From Diatrype stigma (Eukaryota > Ascomycota > Sordariomycetes > Xylariales > Diatrypaceae): a stretch of 64,000 nucleotides of DNA. The stretch lies in assembly GCA_022225965.2 (NCBI GenBank), contig JAKJXP020000119.1:1-64000 (forward strand). Reading direction: 5' to 3'. The position numbers and the translations under genes were made by a program. This document shows, one piece after another, positions 48,276-61,580 of this stretch. A model generated the notes under the pieces. The model did no database searches. It was not told where the DNA came from and saw only the letters and a program-made list of their open reading frames with translations. Each line of letters begins with the position of its first letter. Within the stretch, counting starts at the first letter, position 1.

Positions 48276-50254
48276 GTTATTACTTATAATGCTTCGTTTT
48301 TATTTATAACAAAAATTGCATTCGGCATTTTTTTATTAATAAACCGAAGCATTATTTCCGTAAATGTAATTAAAACGGCATTTAGCCGTTAAATAATAAT
48401 GGCTTTTATAATAATAATTTGCTATATTTAAATACCGTTAGGCCAATAAATATCGGTAACGATTATTAAAAGCATTTAAATAATATCCGGAAAAATTTCC
48501 AAACAATAAATTAATAAGAACAAATTATCGATAAGCGATATTACGGTACTAATTAAATTAAGTTCGTACGAAAGGCTAGGATTTAATCGGCGCTAAATAC
48601 CGCCGACGGATATATTTAGTAATATCGTTAAGCCGTTAAATAATAAGCGTTCGTAAAAGCCGTTAAAAAGCAATTAGCCATATAAGCCGTTTAAAGGCAA
48701 TTTTCTTTATAAGTCATTCGGAAAAATTCTTTTTAATGGTTTATTTTGATTTATTTTTTTTTATAAATTATTAAGAAGTAGCCTTTTATATAAAATATTT
48801 ATAAGGATTTTTGTTTTTAATAATTACGGTATTCGTAAGTTATTTTTATTTTCGATAATAATCGGGGCCTATTACTGAGCCGATTAAAACGGGCGTTATC
48901 GTTAATTTCGTTAAGAAAGCGCGCCAAAGGGCGCTTAAAAGCCAAGAATTATCCATAAGTTTCGTCCGTAATTGCTATTTAAATAATGCGAATAATTGCC
49001 TAAATAACGACGGATATTATTCCGAATATTATTGCGGCTAGGACCCGTTTTTATCCATTTTATTAGCTGCTTTTAAATATAATTTTTAATCGTTAAAATG
49101 TCTTTGAAATATATTTTAAATAATTCTTTTTATAAATATTCGGAAATCTTTATTATTACCGTAATTTCGGTATTTCGAAAAGCCGTTAAAAAGCGGCTAG
49201 CCATTTTAAATGGCGGCGGAATATGTATTATTATGCTTGCTTGGAATATTTATTATTAATGGATAATAATTAGGGAATTTTATGTAATAAAAGGATTAAT
49301 AAGTATTGCCAGAAATTAAGTATTAAATATATTATGTATTATATTAAGGCAAATATATAAATAAATAATTTTTATTATTTTAAATAATTAATAAATAAAT
49401 TAATAATTTTTTAATAATAATTATTAATATTGCTAGTTATCTTTATATAATAAATAAATTATATTATATTAAAAAGGAATGTTAATAAATGCTAAAAAAC
49501 CGAAATAAAATAAAAGGTAATTAATTAAATTATTAAGTTAGTATTACAAAAGGGGAAATAATTATTAAAATATATTACAGGTTATTAAAATTCCTTTATG
49601 CGCCTTTTTATATTAACGAAGTCGTTTTTGCCATTTATATTATTTGCTTTAAGTAAAATCTTTATATTATTAAGTTTATTAATTAATTCGTATAAATATA
49701 AATAATATATAAATAATAAATTAAAAATTTAAATAATTAAGAAAAAACGATATAATTGTTTTTTCGATATTATTGCCGCTTGCTTTTACTTATAAAAGCT
49801 TTCGTTTGCTTTAATTATTAGCGATTCGCTAATTGAAACGACCGTTTTTGTTTTGTTATAAATCCCTGCTTATCCGGATTTTTTTTTCGGGCTTTATTCG
49901 AATTTCTTGCGATTAATTTAAGGGATTAAGCAAAAAGCCTTGGCCGCTTTCGGCTACGTTTTCTTTCTTTTGGTATAATAATAATAAATAACGGTTTTCG
50001 TATTGGCACCGGAAATTCGTAAAGTTCCTAATTTATGGATACGTCGAATTCTGGAATATGTCTTATTTTTTTATCGCATTTTTGTATTCTTTCTTTAGCT
50101 ATATCGATTAAATTTTATCGTAAATGCCATTTGTTATATACGGCATTAAAACCTATTTATCGTATTAAGTATTTAATTCTTTTCCGGATTATTCGTTTAT
50201 TTAATAGCTTTTTTATTTCGAAATATTTATAGGGTTTCTTAAAAATCTTTTTAT

Positions 50255-50470
50255 TTTTTTTAACTTTTATAGCTAATTTTTTGCGTAACAGTATCGAAAT
50301 TCGTTAATACGGATTATTTTCCAACGTAATTATCGGTTTTAAATAAATTATTAATACTATTGGATATATATTTTAAGCTTTATTAAAGTTTAATTCGTAA
50401 ATTAAATTATTTATTTTACGCATTATTTTAAAAGGGCTTACGAATCGAAAGGCCATTTTTTTATTAGGAA
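50255..50470 (-). pseudogene. Element II polyprotein C-terminal remnant
   Basis: On the minus strand, a degraded frame reads MAFRFVSPFKIMRKINNLIY, then an EL...IYPIV...YLKP pattern with interrupting stops. Gypsy polyproteins show a comparable block just after integrase (K-L-D-x-x-x-x-GPFKI, YEL, IHPVF). This supports the minus orientation of Element II. Reverse transcriptase could not be read with confidence further upstream. Confidence 0.55.
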
Positions 50471-50648
50471 TATATAATAGTAAGTACTTTTTATATAGGC
50501 GCACTTTAATTCATAATTTCTTTTCGAATATTATCGGCTTATGCCTGGCGTTATATTTTTAGATTATGGCATAAATTGCTAGCGATTCCGTAATTTATAC
50601 CGCTTTTCGGAATATCGTAGCTATTAATTAATTAATGGGCCGCTATAA

Positions 50649-51096
50649 TGTTCTAAAGTAGCGATCGCGTTATTGAGCCAATGGGTTAAAAGGCTCCGTG
50701 CTACCCTAAAAGTTGCAAGGTGGCACGTTATCTAGCTATATACGGTAAATAAAGTCGCTGGGCACTACGTAACATATGCCCAACGACGATAAGAATGCCG
50801 ACGTCCTCGTCGGTAGCGTTCGACGAAAAGATATATGAGCCCCTAAGGTTACCCGTTAAGGTTTTGTGGCTTTTATTAGGCGGTTATACGGTATCGCATA
50901 TTCCCATGTTATTAAGCGTTATGGCGGGGTTCGAATCCGGACCGATTTTTGATTAGGAAATGCTACCATATGTTCCAAAATAGCAATCGCGCCATTGAGC
51001 CAATGGGTTAAAAGGCTCCGTGCTACCCTAGAAGTTGCAAGGTGGCACGTTATCCAGCTATATACGGTAAATAAAGTCGCTGGGCATTACGTAATA
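50649..51096 (-). mobile_element. TRIM-like miniature LTR element B
   Basis: 448 bp with 126 bp terminal direct repeats (50649-50774 and 50971-51096) and a perfect TSD TATAA (50644-50648 and 51097-51101). The repeats start TGTTC and the left one ends TACGTAACA, the canonical TG...CA. On the minus strand, TATGGTAGCATTTCC follows the right repeat, as in element A and Element II, so the three share a primer site. It is non-coding and only lightly RIP-mutated. It sits in the degraded pol region of Element II. Confidence 0.88.
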
Positions 51097-54000
51097 TATA
51101 ATAATAATTTTTTTAAATATATTCGGATATTTATAAAATATTCGTTAAATAAGCATTTAATTTTTATTAATTTTTTATTATTAAGTATTGCTATAAGCCA
51201 TAATATAGCTTTTGCTTATAACTTTTTAAAATATATTTAATTTTAATACCGAAATACCGTTTTTATCGTTTAATTTTTGCGTTTAAATAAACCATTTATT
51301 TATAAATAATAAGCTATTATATATTATTAATATGTTTTTATTGCTAATTATATTTTATATTATATTTTTTATACGAATTTCGTATTTTTATTCGTAATAA
51401 TTATTTTTAAAATCCCTTAATTGCTTATTAATAATTACCGATTAATTATAAATTCCCAGTTTTTATTAAAATACTATAAATGCCTTAAAACGATTAGGAT
51501 TATTTTGAATGTTTTATTCGTAATTGTTATAAATATATCGAACGAATCGAATCCGGAAATCGATTATTTTATATGGGCAAATTTTATTAATAACATGGCC
51601 GTAACGATATTTAACGTAATCGTATAAAACGGAATTAAAAATGCTTAAATTGGTTACAATTTTTTATACGGCTAATGGCGCGATATTTAAATATTGTCGC
51701 ATATTAAGCAGTATTTTACATATTTTTTCATACTTTTTTACGCTTATAAAATGCAATACGATAATATAAGTTTTTCTTACGTTATTATAATGCCTTAATA
51801 AAAACGTTTGTTATGGCATTTTTTTAATATTTTTTATTTATATATATGGAATATATAAGCATTTATTTAATAGCGGATTTTTAAAGTATAGCAGCTTATT
51901 TTCGTTAAAACGAAATATTGCGTTTTTTGCCGATTGGTTATTGTTACGTAATTTTTTTAGGTTTTTTACGACTTTGCGTTATTATTTCCGATTATCGACT
52001 TTATATTTTTCGCATATTCTTTTTTTAAAATCTTTAATAAAGCTTATTATATTCGCTTAGCTTTTATTTTTGGGAACCTTTTTTATTAGTAAGTTTTTAA
52101 TTAGAAATATCGTATTTAAGGTATTTTCCTTTAGAAAAGCATTGCTATTGCGGATTAATAATCGTAATAACGCATTTAACATTATATTAAAATTCCTAAA
52201 TATATATATTACTAATAACGGATATTTCCTTAAAAATATTAAGGCCGTTTATAGCCGATAATTAATTTTCGTAACGTTTTGGGTTTTTAAATTTTTCTTT
52301 TCGATAATGCCTTTAATAATATTATAATTAATTAATATTATTACCAAAGGCTTTTTTATAAACCTAATATATATCCGCAATTTCTTAATTATTCATATTA
52401 AGCATGCCATCTTTAATTTTATAAGCCAATATGCCTAATCCTCTTAATAATGCATTACTTATTGGAATAATTCAACGTAAACAGCATTATACGCAACTCT
52501 AAGAACAATAGGGTACGAACTTTATCTTTTAACTCCTAATTAATATAATCCGCCATTTCGGCCAGCGCTTCGATTCGCGTTATTCAGGCTTTTAACTCGA
52601 ATTTTTTAACCTAATTTCAGCCGTATTTATATATTCGAAGCGTTTGGATTGCTATTAATTGCCTTATATTAAAACGGGCCTTAAAGTAATTCCGTAATAT
52701 ATTTAATAACTGTTTATTACGAATTACCTGGCGTTTTTTATAAATAAATTCGGTTATTTATTAATTCGTAATTTCGTTTTTAAAATAAAAGTAAAAATTA
52801 AATAAGATTTTCCTAATAATTTCGAGATTTTTAAATGTTTAAATCTCGAATTTCTTTAATTACGGAATATAACTGAACCATATTACCGATCCGTTAAAAC
52901 CAGTAATCGAAATAAATTCCAGGCGTTTTCGGTAATTTTAAGAATCGAAAAACCCAAAATTCTTAGCGCGGAATTTTTAAATTCCCGTATTGCTGCTTAT
53001 ACGTTTAATTAAGGCCTTTAATAATCGAATAGCCCATTCGGAACCGTCGGAAACGTTCGTATTCGTAAAGCGGCTTCGGTATTCCAGTCGTTTTGGAATT
53101 TAAGTGGCTTGTTTTAATGCGTTCCATAATTGCTAAAATCGGAAAAACAATTAATCGTTTTTAAAGTTTTCCGGACGTAATATAAATTATTAAATATATA
53201 TCGATAGCTGGCTGTTAAAAAATATTTCGTTTCGTTTTAATAAATATTTCCGTAATAACGTTCCGTTTCGTATATGCGTTTAAGGATTTCGTTTAATATT
53301 ATTAGCAATATAATGGCTATTAAAGGATTTCGTTTGCGTTTAAACATTAAATGGTTTTCCGTAAGAATATTTCTTATATCGTTATAATGCATTATTCGGC
53401 GTATATAATCCAAATGGTCTTATATAAAATTATTTTTCCAAGCAACGTAATTCGTTAACGGAATAATCGGGTTTTTTAATAACGAACGGTTATTAATAAT
53501 ACTAAAAGTCGGTATTTTTTTTGCGGCGACGATTTTTTCCGGTAAAGGTATTTTTTTTTATGGGTTTTATAGGTATTTTAAATTATTTAAATTATTTCTT
53601 AAAATGATGCTTTATTTTAAACTTTTTTTCGTTATTGAAATAAAATTAACTTGCCGGCATAATAAAAATACGATTAAATTGCTTTCGTCCGGATATAATA
53701 AAATTAGGCATAATTATTAACCTTTTAGAACTTTTCCGTACCGTTTCCGATACCGATTATTTCAGATTCTAGGCAAACGACATTTATTAAGGGGTTTTAT
53801 ATCGATTTATATATGCAAAAGTTCTTAATTTTAAATCGTTCGGTTAAAATGAATTCTTTGGATTTATTTGGCTTTTTTAAATAATTAGATCTCTTATTAA
53901 GGGGCTTTTAGGTATTAGCGAATTATTCTTTTTCGCGATAATGGCAGACGTATTATATAAAAGGGATTCTAAAATGGCTGATAATTCTTAAGGGGTAGCC

Positions 54001-54763
54001 TTTTTCTTTTAGGAATTAATTTTATTAAAGAAGCCGTTAATTCTTTTATATTGGCTATGCGTTTTAAAAAAGGAAAAAATCTTTCCGAACGTTTAAACTT
54101 TTTTATTGGCGAAAGTTCCGCTTTAATAGTATTATTCGTTAGAAAATCTGGCGACTCCTTTTGTTAACGTAACAATATTAGGAAATTTTAAAGCTTTCGG
54201 ATTTCTTTTTTAATATTTTTTTACGAAATTATAAGAACCGCCGGTTTCGATACCGGTTATATAATTATATTTAGCCTTTTGTTATATACCGTTTTTATTT
54301 ATCGTATAATTTTTTTAATTCGCATTAAAAAAATAAACTAAGATTTTAAAAGGTTTTAAGCGTTCGTTAAATTTATAATCGTAAATTATAAATTAATAAA
54401 TTCGAATTCCTATATTGCTAATAATTAAAGCCAATTCTCGTATAAAGCAAAAAACGCCTTTTTTTATTTATAAAGCGCGTTATAATAAGTTATTAAAAAG
54501 GCTTTATAAAAAGCCGTAAATAATATTACGTTTTTGTCCGTAAGTTCGTTATTTAATTTAGGTAATGTTTTTAAAATAATTAGAATTTTATTTATTTAAG
54601 CCGGTATTTGGTTAATTTGTTTCAAAACAATTCGGACCTTTTAACTTTTTTTGCTTATCGTAAGGTTTAAAGGGATTTACGTTTTTAGCGGTTACGCGTC
54701 GTTTTCGAAATTTAATAAATTATAAACAATTAATATTAAATTTTAATTAAAAATGCTACCATA

Positions 54764-55023
54764 TATTACGGACGTTCCGAATTCCTTGCTTTTAATTAGG
54801 AATGCCGGCGGCGTCGATAACGTCGATTATATATAAAGGCATAACACCGTTATATAATGCTTAGTACTATTTATTACCAATATAGGGATAAAGTTATGAA
54901 GTAATAAAAGCATGAATTGCTATAGAGTATTAGGGATTCCAAGAACTTCTATATAGTCCTTAGCAGTACTAGGTAAGGGTACGTAATATTAAGTAATCCT
55001 AGGGACTACTGTATTACGTAATA
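54764..55023 (-). repeat. Element II right (5') LTR
   Basis: 260 bp; the less mutated of the two Element II LTRs. The TSD AGTTA follows immediately. Confidence 0.9.
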
Positions 55024-55028
55024 AGTTA

Positions 55029-58000
55029 TAAATAGCTAGCTATAAGTTAACCTTAATATTTCCCTAAATACTGCAAATAAAATTTAGGTATTTTAAGACC
55101 TTAATATAAATTATTATACGTTTTTTATTAGTTAAATACAAAATTAATAAGAAATCCTATCGTTAAACGTATTTTTTTTCCTATTATTTCTTATTTTTTA
55201 AATTATTTCCTTTAATAAGAACTTATTTTAAAATTAATCGATAAGTTAAGGTTATTACATAAAAAAAATCCTTTTTTTATTAGATTTTTAATTAAACTTA
55301 TTATTCTTACTTAATTTATAACGCCCGCTATGTTTATTTTTTTATAAATAATACGGCGTTTATTTTATATAAGCCACTTATTTATGATATGGTTATAAAC
55401 GAATCCGGAAACGAATTTTTAATGTTCCAAATTAATATTCGTAATTTTTCGAAATGGCTAATTACCTTATATTATAATATTAATTAAACTTATTATAACC
55501 TCGTTACGTTTATTAAACAAATTAAGAACCGCATTTAGGTTATTACTAAAAATATCGAAAAATAATACAACATCATGGCAAAACATTATCGCTGGATGTT
55601 TTAGCTTTATCGTAAAAGTTATTATATTACCGAAAAATAAATCGCTAGGTTTTAAAGTAAAATAATTAAAGCCAGTTATTAATCTTTCCAAAAAGTTTAA
55701 GAAACTATCGCCAAATTCGTTCGAAATACCGAAATTCGTTAATAAGCCATTACGCGTTTCGAATAAATTGCCGACAATTATTATTAAGCATTATTTAAAA
55801 TCGAAAAACGCATATTTAAAACCCAAGCGTTTAAATTAAATATAAACGAATAAACAGCTTAAAAAAAAGCCAAATTAATGATTTTCTTATTTAAGAATAT
55901 TTCGATTCGGCCAATATCGACCGATAAATACGCCGGCAAATCGAGAAATTTTGGTTTTATATTTAAAACGCATTAATAAAGTTCCAACGATAGCTTAGGT
56001 TTAATCCTTATGTCGTTATCGATGTAAATTTTGTTTTATAACAAATTAAATAACGTATCGCGATACGTTTATCTTTTAATCGTTTCGTTAATTAATCTTT
56101 TTCGTTTCGAACCTTTGATATTTCAGAAATTAAAGCTTTTATATTAAAATACTTTAACTTTAAAACCAAAATTAAGAATTTCTTTATTAATAAAGCATTT
56201 TAAATAATTTAAATTAAAAGAACGGCATAAGGTATTCGTTAATAATTCGATACGTCGAAAGGATTATTTTTTATATTTAACGAAAACGGATTCGGAGGAA
56301 TATTATTGCCGCCTTTTCGGAATCCAGGCGTATTAGGCGATCCAGATTTTAATCTTAATAATAATAATGAATTAAACGATTAAAAAAAACCATTGCCGTT
56401 TAAGAAAGAACTTTTTCGAAGGTCTTTATAACGACCCCCGGATAAATCTAAATTAGGAAAATGGCAGGATAAACTTATTTTAGCCTTAGAAAAATTCGGT
56501 CGTTTCATTTCCGTTATAATTAATCCGGTTTAATTTAATAAGCTTTAAACTTATAATAAAAAGGACTTATTTAAATTTAAACCTTAACGAATTAAAATGG
56601 AATTATACCTTAAAATATATATAAAAAGTTTCTTTTAAAATTATTACCGCATTAATTAAATTAAATCGTTACTTATAAATAAGGCCTAAACCTAACATTA
56701 ATAACGTTTTAACCAAATTAAACGAATAAAATTAACGAATCGTTAAAATAATTACGTTATAACCATTACGAAACGGTTTAAGAATTTCTTAAAAAAGCAT
56801 CGGAATATTAAAAAAATAAAGAGTTTTATATATTAAAAAAATACGGTTCAATATTTTATCGAAATTTTCGACCTTAATAAAGTAATTCAATAATTTGGAA
56901 TTATATTTTAAAATTACATTTCTTAAATGTTACCCGACGAAATTATCCGTTTAATATATTTACGGCAAAATGTAATGCTTAATTCGGACGAAATTTTTTT
57001 TATCGTTATTTAAAAAGCAGGACAGATTTACGAAAATATGCTATCCAATTCAGGTATTTCGTCGGAAAAAGGAAGGCCCGATTCGATTTCGAAATATTCG
57101 AAGTCGGGCTAAAACCATTAAAGCAAGGAAATTCGCTTTATTTCCGGTTAAAGTCGATTCTTAAAAAGCCAGCCCAAGGACCGACAAAAATTAAAGGCGA
57201 AATTTAAATTCGATTTTAAAAATAAGAAATAACTTAATATTATACCCGCATTAAAAAGTATCGAATAAAAAAACATCGATTAACGCAAGAAAAATAAGAT
57301 TTCGTATTAAAAATATAGTCGCGATAATTATTATACTTTCGCTTATTTTATAAAAAAAAATATTAAAAACAAAAGCTTACTTAATTTATCGGAAAAGATT
57401 TCTTTTATTAAGCGCAAGCGAAATAACGATACGTCGGCCCTAAATAGCAAGAAAAAATTTAAGATCGACGCTGCTTTTAAGAAACCCGATTATCCGCATT
57501 TCGTAATTGAACTCGACAATTTCGATTCGGATTTTTAAAAGGCCCTTACGTCGTATTACGTAAGATTTTATGGCCGATAAATAATCTTTCCGTAAAACTT
57601 TTTGCAATTAAAAAACGATTTAACGACGACGATTTAATAATAATAAATAAATAACTTAATAAAAACGATAATAAAAAATAAAAACAGCTTTATTTTTTTA
57701 CTTTATCGGATATTAAAAAAAAGAATACGATTTAAACCTAAATCCGGCTTTAAACCTTTAATTAAAATAATATTAATTTATAATTATTCCGAACATTTTA
57801 TTAAAATATTTTTAAATAATAGCTATTCGATACCGGTTATATTATTTTTTAAATGTCGATAATAAAAACTGCTTATTTTTAAACGAAATAAAATTAAGAA
57901 AATAATATTTTTCGATGCTACTTATATGAAAAACGCTAAACGATATTATATCGATGCCTTAATTTTCCGACATTAAAAGGATTATTTTTTCCGTTTAAAC

Positions 58001-58378
58001 TTTAAATTAAGCAGCATAAATAACGAATATAATATTATCTTGCCTTATTAATAATTAAAAATGCATTAGCCTATTAATTTTTTCGATAAATCCAATAAGA
58101 TTACGTTTTTTTAAGTTCTGTTATAAGAATTATAATAATTATGTCGTTATTAATTAAATTGTTAATTTATTAAATAACAAAAAACCAAATCCATTAAAAA
58201 GAATACCCGAAAAATTTAAAAAATTTATATCCATTATAACGAAAAAAGCAAGCCAGAAATTCCTTAATTATAAGCTATAAGATTACGCCATTAACTTATA
58301 AAAAAAACATTCTTATAAAAACCTTTTTATATAATCAGCAAAAAAAAATCTAACGTATTTAAATCCTGGCTAAAAAAC
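55029..58378 (+). pseudogene. Element I gag and 5' pol remnant region
   Basis: Internal Element I sequence between the Element II insertion and the recognisable reverse transcriptase. By position it should be gag and protease. It is too degraded by AT-shifting mutation for a confident motif; stops occur in every frame. Confidence 0.5.
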
Positions 58379-61150
58379 ATGCTTAATATGGGCCGAATCC
58401 GAAAATTAACCTTTTTTTATGCTTTTTTCTTTATATTTATTCCGAAACCGGATTTTAATAATTCTTTAAAATCCGTTATCGATTATCGAAGTTTAAACGT
58501 TATTATTATTCCTATTTGTTATTTAATTCCATTTATTAACGAAATGCAAATCCAATTTCGTATCGCTAAATGTTTTATTAAAATTAATTTAAAAATAAAC
58601 TTTAACCTAATCAAAATTAAAAAAAGCAACGAATAAAAAATAACATTTAGATATAAATATAAATTATTCGAATATATCGTAATGTTTTTCGGTTTTATTA
58701 ATGCATCAATTATTTTTTAAGCCATAATAAATAATATTTTCAAAAACCTTATCGATATTGGTTTAATGGTATATATCGATAATTTATTTATTTACGCTAA
58801 AACTAAAAAATAACATAATAAATTAATTAAAAAGGTTTTACGCAAATTAATTAAATATTATTTCGTTATTATTTCGTATAAATGCAAATAAGCGATATAT
58901 AAAGTCGAATATTTTAATTATATTATCGATCGTAAAGGCATTTTTATGGCTTAGAATAAAATGAAATATATTAATTGATAAGAATTTTTTAAAACCTTTA
59001 AAGAATCTTAATAATTTATTAATTTCGCAAATTTCTATCGTCGCTTTATTAAGAACTTTTTTAATATCGCCAAATCCATTATTAACGCTAATAAAAAAAT
59101 CCTAAATTATGAAAATAAATTAATAAAATAAATTATGCCTTTTATAATTTTAAGCATAAATTTATTTAAGCATTTATTTTAATTTATTTCGATTCCGAAA
59201 AACGAATTTATATCGAAACAAATGCTTTCGATTTTGCAATCGACGTAATAATATTCCAAAAAAATAATGAAAGAAAATTCCGATTAATTGCTTTTTATTT
59301 TCGTAAATTTATGCCGGCAAAAATGAATTACGAAATTTATAATAAAGAATTGCTAGCGATTATCGATTTTTTCGATAAATGGAAATAATATTTCGAAAAA
59401 ACTAAATATCGTATTAAAATCTTTTTAAATTATTAAAATCTCGCTTATTTTATAATAATTAAGGTATTAAATAAACGATAAACAAAATAGGCTTAATAAT
59501 TATTTTCGTATTGGTTTATTATTAATTACCGACCCGACAAATAAAATAAAAAGGCCGATTTTTTTTTTTAATTAAATCAGTATCGGCCTAAAAAAAGGAA
59601 AGCTAAAAATTAACCGATTATATCGGTTTTATAAAAAAAACATTTTTCGCATTTTATAAAACTTACGTTTATAGTTTTAATTTTAATTATCTTAATTTCG
59701 GAAAAACTGTATAGCGTTTTGACGCTTAAATGGCATTCCGAATTTATAAATAAAGTTAAGTTCTTAATTAAAAAGGACCTTATATATATGGAAAAAATGG
59801 CATTATTAAATAAAAACATTAAAATTAAAAACGAATTGTTATATTACAAAAAAAAACTTTAAGTCCTTTCCGAATTTTAATAAAAGGTTATGAAATCCGA
59901 ATATAATATCTTAATCGTAAAATATATAAATATAAATAAAATGTTAAAACTTATTATTCGGAATTTTTAATAATTAAACCTAAAATTATTAATTCGAAAG
60001 TTTATTAACGGCTATTACGATTATTAGCAGAATAAAGTTTTTAAATACGCATTTTATAATCCTTTATAATTTATAAAATTATATTATTATTTATAACATA
60101 CGATTATAATGGATTTCATTATTAATTTTCTTTTTTTTAATAAATGCAATTCGATATGAATTATAATAAATCCCTTTATTAAAATGGCTTATTTTATACT
60201 TTTCAAAATAAGAAAAAAAATTATTGCGGACCTTATTAAAGTTTTTGCGAAATTTTATTGGAAATTATATAAAATACCTTTCGATATTATTTCGAATAGG
60301 GATTTTAGATTTACTGTATATCTTTGATGCGATTTTCTTAAGCTAATAAAAATTAAGTTACGCATAAATATAGCCTTTTACTTATAAACGGATAATTAAA
60401 TTAAAAAATTAAATTAAACCCTTAAAATTTATTTTAAAGCTTTTGTTAATTACGAAATATCTAATTAAGAAGATTTATTATTTACGGCCGAATTTGCATA
60501 TAATAATGTTAAATTAGCCTTTATATATATAATTTCTTTTTATGCCAATTATAGTTATTATTTTATAATATATAATCCATCGCTTGGTTTTTTTCGTAAT
60601 TTAAGTAATTAAATATACGTATATTAAATAATCCAAATACATAAAAACGCTTAAAAATATTTAAAGAAAAGCAAAAAAAAATAAAGCATTGGACCGATAA
60701 AAAACGGAAAAAGATATTTTTTTTAAAGAAAAAACAATTAGTTATGCTTAATAATAAAAATATTAAAACGAAACGCCTTATTAAAAAGCTAAATAAAAAA
60801 ATATAAAAACCATATAAAATCTAAAAAATAATTTCCTTTATCGCTATTAAATTTACGTTATTTAAAAATTAAAGAATTTATAATACGTTTTATATATTAT
60901 TTATTAAATTATATCGCATTAATAATTAAATATCGCTTAATTTTAATTAGATTTTACGGGATATTATATTAATTAAAACAAACGAATATTAAATAAATAA
61001 AATAATGGATTTTTTAAAAACTTAAAAATACGTAAAATATTTAATTAAATGGAAAAACTATTTTGCTAAAAAATATTAAACTTAAAAACCATATAACCAT
61101 TTCGATAACGAAAATATTAAACAAGTTATTTTATTATTTTATTAAAAGCA
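58379..61150 (+). pseudogene. Element I pol remnant: RT, RNase H, integrase, chromodomain
   Basis: Decayed polyprotein in plus-strand frames. Reverse transcriptase: FIPKPD, then SVIDYRSLN (58430-58500), with the catalytic YxDD box as YIDN near 58770. RNase H: FRKFMPAKMNYEIYNKELLA (about 59300-59355). Integrase core: MDFIINF, then a KMAYFI-type block (about 60109-60205). Chromodomain-like: YLIKWKNYF (about 61030-61060). Many stops and Asp-to-Asn-type changes fit RIP. The order RT, RNase H, integrase, chromodomain marks a Ty3/Gypsy chromovirus. Confidence 0.82.
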
Positions 61151-61254
61151 TTTAAATAAGCCAATTAATTTACGAATATCGATAATTCTGTTTTTTATAT
61201 TATTTCCGATTTAAACCTTATCGTTTAAAAACGAACTTTAAAAAAAAAAAGTAA

Positions 61255-61580
61255 TATTATACGGGAATATTTCGAATTAATAATAATTGCAGTTATTATT
61301 AATTATAGGATATATTAAAATGCATTTTATCCTTTATTATAGGAAATATTAAAATACATTCCTACTTAATATAGCCATTAAGGTTATAATAACGGAAGCT
61401 ACGGAAATTAAAATAAAGGATACGTATTAATACGTACTTGCAAATTGCTGTATATAAATATTCCGTCGAATTCCCTTCGACGTCTCCTAGATCTTAGCTT
61501 TTTAGTACGCTTCTTGAGACCATACAAAATTATAAGCTAATTTGTTCTATACGTTCCAAGCCTTATAAGCCCTTGTTATA
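61255..61580 (+). repeat. Element I right (3') LTR
   Basis: 326 bp copy of 46001-46326. The right flank TTAAC (61581-61585) is the second TSD copy. Confidence 0.92.

Larger units (their letters stand above)
46862..55023 (-). mobile_element. Element II: LTR retrotransposon nested in Element I
   Basis: An 8,162 bp element with 260 bp LTRs (46862-47121 and 54764-55023) inserted 535 bp inside Element I. TSDs are GGTTA (46857-46861) and AGTTA (55024-55028). Orientation is minus: next to the right LTR the minus strand reads TATGGTAGC, whose TGGTAGC matches the primer-binding site expected for initiator tRNA-Met, and before the left LTR it reads AAAGGGGCATA, a polypurine tract. A minus-strand remnant near 50.3-50.5 kb resembles the C-terminal region of Gypsy polyproteins. 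Subtracting the two TRIM-like insertions and their TSDs leaves 7,223 bp. It is heavily RIP-mutated. Confidence 0.88.
46001..61580 (+). mobile_element. Element I: RIP-degraded Ty3/Gypsy chromodomain LTR retrotransposon (with nested insertions)
   Basis: A 15,580 bp block bounded by two 326 bp LTRs (46001-46326 and 61255-61580). The flanking 5-bp target duplications are TTGAC (45996-46000) and TTAAC (61581-61585), differing by one G-to-A change. LTRs start TG/TA and end with TA where CA is expected, as RIP would produce. An A-rich polypurine-like tract (61240-61251) precedes the right LTR, so the element is on the plus strand. Decayed reverse transcriptase, RNase H, integrase and chromodomain follow each other at 58.4-61.1 kb, the order of Ty3/Gypsy chromoviruses. 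Without Element II and its TSD copy, its length is 7,413 bp, normal for this class. It is very AT-rich with dense stops, so it is dead. Confidence 0.92.
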
